Notes under the pieces: model-generated | Databases searched by the model: none | The model's input: the letters and a program-made list of their open reading frames with translations, nothing else | What the model was told of the DNA's origin: nothing | Program-made: the position numbers and the translations under genes | From: Thermomicrobiales bacterium | GTDB taxonomy: Bacteria > Chloroflexota > Chloroflexia > Thermomicrobiales > UBA6265 | Length of the DNA: 64,000 bases | Assembly: GCA_023957115.1 (NCBI GenBank) | Contig: JAMLHN010000015.1 | Location: 1 to 64,000, forward strand | Reading direction: 5' to 3' | Shown: piece after piece, positions 58,665 through 64,000 of the stretch | Layout of the letters: every line of letters begins with the position of its first letter | Position numbering within the stretch: the stretch's first letter is position 1

Positions 58665-58723
58665 ACGAACCTCGGAGTGTGAAGGTGGCGACGTGCTCGC
58701 CACCGGTCGTGTTCGGATTAACT

Positions 58724-60139
58724 CTACTCCGTGCTGTCCAGTGACTCGGTGTCGGCGGTGACCGCATCGTCAGCCGCAGTCTCAGCAGCTTCGTCGACCT
58801 CGAGCTCGACGCCTTCCGGAGCAACGTAGCCATTGAGCACGACATCGCCCCCCTCGGTGGCAATGTCGATCAGGCGCTGGGTCAGCTTCTGATCGTAGAG
58901 CTCGTTGCGAATGACATTTCGCAGGTACTCATTGCTCAGATAGGCCTGGCGGGTCTGCGCCTGCTGGGCCTGATCCGATTGGGCCACCATCTGCTCGATC
59001 TCGGCGATGAGATCGTTTTCCGAAACCTCGATACCTTCCTTCTCGGCAATCTCACGGAGCACGAGCGACGAGGTCAGCGTTTCGGCGGCATTTTCGCGGA
59101 CCGACTCGCGCCATTCGTCTTCGGTCTGGCCGATTTGGCGCAGGAAACCCTCCCAGGGAACCCCTTGCATGGAAAGCTCGCGCTGGGCGCGTTGCACCTG
59201 GCGGTCGATCTGTTCCTCGATCATCGGGGCCGGGAGCTCGAGCGTGGCGCCTTCGACAATCTTCTCGACGATCGAGTTGACCACCTCGGTGCGCGTCTCG
59301 CGCGTCTTTTCGATATGCAGGTTGGTGCGGATGCGGTCGCGCACCTCGTCCAGGTTTTCGGCGCTGGCGTAGGTCTTGGCGAACTCATCGTCCAGCGGCA
59401 GCAGGTCGCGCTGCTTGATACCGGTCAGATTGAGGGTGTAGGTCAGCGTTTTGCCGGTGCGCGGATCGCCGGCATCCACCCGGTCTTCCGCGAAGGTGAT
59501 ATCGGCGCTGCCGCTCTCACCCGCTTTCAGCGTTTTGACCAGATCGACCAGCTCGGCCAGGAAGGTCGTCTCGCCCAGCTCGAAGGTGGCGTCTTCGGTC
59601 GGCGGTTGGAACTCTTCCCCATTTTCGGTGATGGCGATATCAACGGTAATCTGGTCGCCGTCCTGGGCGGTGCGCTCCTCGGCTGGATCGACCCAGGGGC
59701 TCTGCTGCGTGCGCAGCGCCTCAAGCACCTCATCGACGGCGTCTTCTTCCAGGGACGCATCGGCCGGATCGACGCGAACGTCGAGATAATTCCCCGGATC
59801 GACCGCCGGATAGACCGGTACGGTGACGGTGAACTGGAGTGGCTCGGGCTCGATGCTTTCGAGCTCCGGATCGCCCACCGGGACCAGATCCTCCTGCTCG
59901 ATCGCCTTTCGGTAAAGATCGTCCAACAGCTTACGATTGGCTTCCTCGACGACCATCTCGCGACCGAAATAGCGCTCGATCATCGAGCGGGGCGCCTTCC
60001 CTTTGCGGAAGCCGGGGATGACCACCTCGCGGGCCACGCGGCGGTACGCCTTTTCGATCGCCTCGTTTTGCTCGTCCGGGTCGGCCGCAATGTCCAGCCG
60101 GACCTGGCTCTCCGGAATCCGCTCGATCGTTACTTTCAC
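58724..60139 (-). CDS. tig: Trigger factor (ribosome-associated chaperone and prolyl isomerase)
   Basis: A 471-residue trigger factor. N-terminal ribosome-binding domain with the signature GFRKGKAP (43-50), a PPIase (FKBP-like) middle domain at about 150-245 ([20 protein letters not shown]), and a long helical C-terminal chaperone domain; the last 40 residues are acidic. It binds nascent chains near the ribosome exit. It is the first gene of the tig-clpP-clpX group and has a TATAAT element 133 bases upstream. Confidence 0.96.
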   Translation of the reverse strand: MKVTIERIPESQVRLDIAADPDEQNEAIEKAYRRVAREVVIPGFRKGKAPRSMIERYFGREMVVEEANRKLLDDLYRKAIEQEDLVPVGDPELESIEPEPLQFTVTVPVYPAVDPGNYLDVRVDPADASLEEDAVDEVLEALRTQQSPWVDPAEERTAQDGDQITVDIAITENGEEFQPPTEDATFELGETTFLAELVDLVKTLKAGESGSADITFAEDRVDAGDPRTGKTLTYTLNLTGIKQRDLLPLDDEFAKTYASAENLDEVRDRIRTNLHIEKTRETRTEVVNSIVEKIVEGATLELPAPMIEEQIDRQVQRAQRELSMQGVPWEGFLRQIGQTEDEWRESVRENAAETLTSSLVLREIAEKEGIEVSENDLIAEIEQMVAQSDQAQQAQTRQAYLSNEYLRNVIRNELYDQKLTQRLIDIATEGGDVVLNGYVAPEGVELEVDEAAETAADDAVTADTESLDSTE

Positions 60140-60271
60140 GCTGAATCGTGTCCTTTGACTAGCTCATCGACGTTGCCGGCTTGGATGGGCAACGGTCCAG
60201 CACACCTGAAAACACCAGAAAAGAGCGCGATCCGCGGGTATAGCGGCGCGCTCGACTGCCCTAACCGTTCG

Positions 60272-60277
60272 ATTATA
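60272..60277 (-). promoter_or_regulatory. Consensus -10 element upstream of tig
   Basis: TATAAT on the minus strand, 133 bases before the tig start. The -35 region (AACACG at 17-bp spacing) is poor. The rest of the divergent gap 60140-60470 shows only a GCGCG-rich short dyad. Confidence 0.4.
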
Positions 60278-60470
60278 GCGGCAGGGTGGAGGGTCGTGTT
60301 CCTTAATAGAGCAGAAGATGCGGGGGATTTTGGGATTTCGCGACCGGAGTCCGGGGCTGGAGATGAGTGCTGCATCATGGAAGACTGGGACGTGCGCCAA
60401 GCGGTGGTTGATCGAATCCACCGCTATCCAGCTGCGTAGGCGACGATGGGACGATTGGGGAGGTGAAGTT

Positions 60471-61049
60471 GTGAGCGAGATTCCGGCGCTGGCGCCGGAT
60501 AGGATCTATCGGAATTTGACGCTCGAGGGCGGGCGATACGCGCATATCGAGTTGGACGGCGCGACATTCGAAGGATGCTCGCTGGCTGGGGTGGATTTGC
60601 GAAGTACCCGGCTCAATGGCGCCGTCTTCCGCGACTGCAATCTGACCGGAGCGCGATTGGCCGGGGCGAATCTCTTTGGCGCGACGTTCGAACGGTGCAA
60701 GCTGATGGGTGTCGATTTCCACGACGGGCTTACGCTGACCGCGGCCACCTTTTCCGTCTGCAATCTCGACTACTCGATCTTCCGGGGCGTGACGCTGGAC
60801 AAGATGACGTTTCGGGATTGCACCTTTGTGGAAGCCGATTTTTCGCTGGCCAGTCTCCGGCAGGCGGCCTTTGCGGATTGCGATCTTTCCGGGGTCGATC
60901 TGACCGAGACGACGTTTTTTCAGACCGATCTGCGTGGATCGGCGCTCGGCGGCTGGAATCTGACGCGTGATCGGCTGGACGGGGTCGTCGTATCGCCCGG
61001 CCAGATGCGGGATCTGGCCGCGGAGATCGGCGTACTGGTCGTGGAATGA
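60471..61049 (+). CDS. Pentapeptide-repeat protein
   Basis: A 192-residue protein built largely of A(D/N)LXX pentapeptides: GATFEGCSLAGVDLRSTRLN, GAVFRDCNLTGARLAGANLF, and again from TFRDCTFVEADFS. These fold as a right-handed quadrilateral beta-helix; some members mimic DNA and protect gyrase, most have no known role. Start is GTG 60471 (VSEIPALAPDR) behind GGGAGGTGAAG. The frequent Cys at the inner position of coils (GCS, DCN, RCK) is notable. It is divergent from tig. Confidence 0.85.
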   Translation: MSEIPALAPDRIYRNLTLEGGRYAHIELDGATFEGCSLAGVDLRSTRLNGAVFRDCNLTGARLAGANLFGATFERCKLMGVDFHDGLTLTAATFSVCNLDYSIFRGVTLDKMTFRDCTFVEADFSLASLRQAAFADCDLSGVDLTETTFFQTDLRGSALGGWNLTRDRLDGVVVSPGQMRDLAAEIGVLVVE

Positions 61050-61253
61050 ATCACAGTGTTTGGGACGAGCGTTTTTTTTGTGGCCCTCCTCAAGTTGAAT
61101 CCAGAGGCTCACAGGGCCAAGATCCACCGCATCTGACAACGATCGTGAATTCTTGTAGGGTGCGCCTCCCTGTGGGCGCCCATGGTGGGCATAGGTATCT
61201 TGGGAGTGGAACTCCGCTTGCCTGAACGCGGTGGTTTCGGGTAAGGAGGGCCG

Positions 61254-61799
61254 CTAGCGTGGCCGAAAGACGGATCTGAGGGCGAGGGACTTCCCGGGGA
61301 AGAGCGGGCTGCTGAGCGTCTCGTCATCGCGGAATACGGTTTTACCCGTATCGGCGTGATGAACAACGATGGTGCGCTCGCGGGGCCGCACCACCCAGAC
61401 TTCGCTCGATCCGTGTACGAGATAGAGTTCGACCTTGCGGGCAATGTCGGCGAGCGTGTTGCCGGGTGACACCACTTCGATCGCCAGATCGGGAGCGAGT
61501 TCCAGATATCCGTCACCAGCGTTCGCCAGTCGCTCCGCACGCACAAACGCCAGGTCTGGCGCGAGCACCGTATCTGGATTTCGTGTCAGCACGAACCCAA
61601 CATCACCAACCAGCAGCTCTCCGGTTCCGGGTTCAACTATTTCGGTGTCGAGGATGGAATTGAGCCTTGAGAGAACCTTGCCGTGCAACCGCCCCTGTGG
61701 GCTCATCACTTCGACCAACTCTCCTTCGATGAGCACATAGGGCGCGTCCGGCCCAAGCTGGAACAGTTCGGCGGCGGTGATAGATCGGGTCGTAACCAT
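61254..61799 (-). CDS. Uma2-family (DUF820) PD-(D/E)XK-like protein, copy 2
   Basis: A 181-residue Uma2 protein closely related to that at 29490-30023: LGPDAPYVLIEGELVEVMSP, RNPDTVLAPDLAFVRAERLA and DLAIEVVSPGN with SEVWVVRPRER are shared. Start at 61799 (MVTTRSITAAELF), since the upstream residues of the open frame are unlike the family. Unknown cellular role; putative nuclease. It converges on the pentapeptide gene; the 200-base gap contains a T8 run but no strong hairpin. Confidence 0.88.
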   Translation of the reverse strand: MVTTRSITAAELFQLGPDAPYVLIEGELVEVMSPQGRLHGKVLSRLNSILDTEIVEPGTGELLVGDVGFVLTRNPDTVLAPDLAFVRAERLANAGDGYLELAPDLAIEVVSPGNTLADIARKVELYLVHGSSEVWVVRPRERTIVVHHADTGKTVFRDDETLSSPLFPGKSLALRSVFRPR

Positions 61800-62286
61800 A
61801 GCGAGCACTTTGCCTGAAGTCGATTCCTCAACGAAATGGGCGCACGCCAAGCATAGCGTTTGCAGCGACAACGAGCGAGCGTGGCGGTCCATAGTTCTCA
61901 GCCAATCTTCAATTTCGCCGTTCTGAGCGAACTTCCCGTACGTTCACGTTGAACCCGTCCGACCTCCGCTGCTAAGGTGAGGGCGGTGTTTCGCACCCAC
62001 CATCTCGAGTCGATACGTGCATCCCGCACGGCGTTGCCGTGGCACGAGACCGAGTCTCCGCGGCTGGTGTGCGAGGACTGACTGGTTCGAGAGCAGGGCT
62101 GGCTGCTGCGTTGGGGAACGCATGGCTGGCGGTGGGCGCCTTTCCGCAAAAAGGTGACCGTTCCGCACTCCTGATCCCGAAACGCTGTCTTCTCGCATCC
62201 TTGGGCTCCCCCTGCCCATCGTCCGCATGCGGGAAAACGACTCGAGGCCCGCAGCTCGGGGTCCGTTGTCAGGAGGGAAGGGTTAC
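61800..62286. other. Divergent intergenic region
   Basis: Nearly 490 bases between the Uma2 gene and the SH3/M23 gene. No frame here has family-like sequence, and no repeat element of the window is present. It should hold both promoters; AGGAGGGAAGGG near 62271-62282 is the ribosome binding region of the plus-strand gene. Confidence 0.4.
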
Positions 62287-64000
62287 GTGTTGATGGCAGC
62301 TCCATCACGCGTGGCGACAAGGCTCGGCTATCGCTCGCTTGCAGGCGCGGCGATCCTTTCAGTCGTACTCGCAATCAATCCAACGATTACTGTGGCCCAC
62401 TCCACCGGAGCGAGCGCCTATCTGGGGTATGACACCCCTGCATTCGCGACGGGAAGCTATGCCCGTGTGTTGACCGACGATGGCGGCGGCTTGCTGCTGC
62501 GTTCCGGGCCCGGCCAAAGCTACGAATACATCACCGAGCTCGCCAATGGCGATGTGATCCAGATCGTCGACGGACCCGCCTATGACGAGGGAAGCAACGG
62601 TTGGTATCTCGTTACCGATGGCGCCTCGACGGCATACGCCTTCGCTGGATTCCTCGATGCCGATGGCGATCTGAACGCCGCGATCGACCGCGGCGACTCC
62701 TCCGCCGGGTATCTCGGCTATGACACCCCGTCGTTCGCCGCGGGTCAGACGGTTGTCGTCGTGACCGATGACGGTCAGGGACTTCGCATTCGGACCGCTC
62801 CCAGCACCGGGGCCGAGAAGATCGCGACGCTGGGCGACGGCGATGTCGTCACGGTCGTCGATGGTCCCTACTACGACGGTTCCAGCAACGGCTGGTATCT
62901 GGTTACCGATGGCGCGTTCCAGGGCTACGGGTTTGCCGGGTTCCTGAGCGGCACCACGGGCAGCGTGACGGCAAGTAGTGCCACCGCCAGCTCCAGCGCC
63001 TCGACATCTGGCGCCGCATCGGCCGGCAACCTTGGGCATGAGACTCCCACCTTCTCGGCTGGGGCGACCGCGACGGTGCGCACCGATGACGGCGGCGCAT
63101 TGAACATTCGATCGGGCCCAAGTGTCGACAGCGAGGCGCTCCTTTTCGTTGCCGATGGAAGCCCGGTCAGCATCATCAACGGCCCCTACTTCGACGATGC
63201 CCAGAACGGTTGGTATGCCGTTTCCAGTGGCGATGTCTCCGGTTTCGTCTATGCCGGATTCCTCGCCGGTGGGTCGTCATCCGCCGCATCGACCACAACC
63301 ACGACAACGACGGCGGCCACGAGCGGTTATCTCGGATACGACACACCGAGCTTCACGGCCGGTCAGCGCGTCCAGGTGTTGACCGACGATGGCGGCGGAC
63401 TACGCGTCCGTACCGAGGCGGCCACCAATGGCGAGCAGGTTGCGACCCTGGGCGATGGCGATATCGTCACCATCGTCGATGGTCCCTGGTACGACGCCTC
63501 GAGCAATGGCTGGTATCTGGTCAGCGACGGCGCGATCGAGGGGTATGCGTTCGCTGGATTCCTGACCACCAGCGGTGCGACTGCCGCCAGCTCCAGCACG
63601 AGCAGCGCATCCAGCAGCTCCGCGTCGACCTCGTCACGGCCGAGCGGAGAAGCCCGGTTTGCGGTTGGCGATGACGTGAAAGCGACCGAGACGGTCAATG
63701 TCCGTTCCGGCGCATCGATCGCGAGTGCGCGCAATGGCACCTTGAACACCAGCACCACGGTCGAGGTCATCGACGGTCCGTTCTTCGATGCGGATGGAGA
63801 TGACTGGTACTACGTTCGCGGAACCGGGGTCGAAGGCTTCGCGATGGGCGAATTCCTCGAGCTTGCGGCTGCCGCTGCGAATTCGAACGCCGCCAGCGCC
63901 AAGATGTTCGTCTATCCGGTCAGGGACTACACCTTCACCCAAGGGTTCGGTTGCTCACCGTTCCCCTTCTATGCCTACAACGCAGCGTGGGGGTGCGGCT
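62287..64000 (+). CDS. Secreted multi-SH3b protein with probable M23 peptidase domain (partial)
   Basis: An open frame running off the window end (571 codons visible). The start is GTG 62287 or ATG 62293, behind AGGAGGGAAGGG. A signal segment (AILSVVLAINPTITVAHS) is followed by five SH3b-like repeats at about 62430-62670, 62700-62945, 63020-63270, 63325-63565 and 63650-63865, each with LNIRSGPS-type and SNGWYLV-type motifs (VRSGAS, DDWYYV in the last), linked by Ser/Ala/Thr stretches. From about 63905, FVYPVRDYTFTQGFGCSPFP resembles the start of an M23 (LytM) endopeptidase domain. It is probably a cell-wall hydrolase bound by SH3b domains; the catalytic part lies outside. Confidence 0.8.
   Translation, partial: MLMAAPSRVATRLGYRSLAGAAILSVVLAINPTITVAHSTGASAYLGYDTPAFATGSYARVLTDDGGGLLLRSGPGQSYEYITELANGDVIQIVDGPAYDEGSNGWYLVTDGASTAYAFAGFLDADGDLNAAIDRGDSSAGYLGYDTPSFAAGQTVVVVTDDGQGLRIRTAPSTGAEKIATLGDGDVVTVVDGPYYDGSSNGWYLVTDGAFQGYGFAGFLSGTTGSVTASSATASSSASTSGAASAGNLGHETPTFSAGATATVRTDDGGALNIRSGPSVDSEALLFVADGSPVSIINGPYFDDAQNGWYAVSSGDVSGFVYAGFLAGGSSSAASTTTTTTTAATSGYLGYDTPSFTAGQRVQVLTDDGGGLRVRTEAATNGEQVATLGDGDIVTIVDGPWYDASSNGWYLVSDGAIEGYAFAGFLTTSGATAASSSTSSASSSSASTSSRPSGEARFAVGDDVKATETVNVRSGASIASARNGTLNTSTTVEVIDGPFFDADGDDWYYVRGTGVEGFAMGEFLELAAAAANSNAASAKMFVYPVRDYTFTQGFGCSPFPFYAYNAAWGCG

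Overview
The window looks like a chromosomal segment from a high-GC bacterium of the Chloroflexota, most plausibly a Thermomicrobia-type lineage. This is inferred from style, not from a marker gene: Tat-exported proteins with Ser/Pro/Ala linkers of the ASPVASP type, MalT-like LuxR regulators, an AfsR-like STAND regulator, Uma2 proteins, and tig, clpP and clpX in one row. No rRNA, tRNA or CRISPR array was found. Genes are packed in short operons on both strands, and many intergenic gaps carry small dispersed repeats.

Layout. 1-3060 (minus strand) is a zinc-starvation type cluster: a Tat-exported beta-propeller, cysteine-free ribosomal proteins L33 and L28, and a COG0523/CobW GTPase split by one in-frame TGA. 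It is driven by a clear promoter with a Fur/Zur-like palindrome at the start site. 3384-5477 is a two-gene ABC exporter. 5746-12286 holds secreted or membrane-anchored proteins, an orphan family-5 solute-binding protein and two related NTF2/cupredoxin-like lipoprotein-style proteins. 12351-17610 holds a GNAT acetyltransferase, a prolyl-oligopeptidase-like protein without its catalytic triad, and a DadA-type oxidase. 17697-25442 carries the STAND regulator, two unrelated PLP decarboxylases and two transporters (SMR-like and Fsr-like MFS), suggesting amine production and export.

25676-33273 includes a frameshifted SDR, a TIM-barrel-like protein, a Uma2 protein, and a four-gene operon (SelA/DgaE-like PLP enzyme, RidA, amidohydrolase, Rieske protein). 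33369-34306 is a Phd/RelE module with a second, orphan antitoxin. 34325-41740 is mostly hydrolases: tandem AXE1-type esterases (the second lacks its serine), acetamidase, class C beta-lactamase-like protein, PanE-like reductase and D-threonine-aldolase-like enzyme. 41891-50867 contains a secreted propeller protein, a 1191-residue LPSTG surface protein with 88-residue tandem repeats, and a MalT-like LuxR regulator with mosaic codon usage.

50928-56289 has a molybdopterin-binding protein, a decayed IS630 element, a DUF4396/multicopper oxidase pair and a YCII protein. 56591-60139 is the protein quality-control set tig-clpP-clpX. The window ends in a multi-SH3 protein that runs off the edge into what looks like an M23 peptidase domain.

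The most unusual feature is the repeat landscape: heptanucleotide arrays (AACTCCY/RGGAGTT) and short inverted-repeat elements with GGGCGTGTTTGAAAAGG-type ends sit exactly at gene 3' ends, and in several cases supply the last codons and the stop codon.
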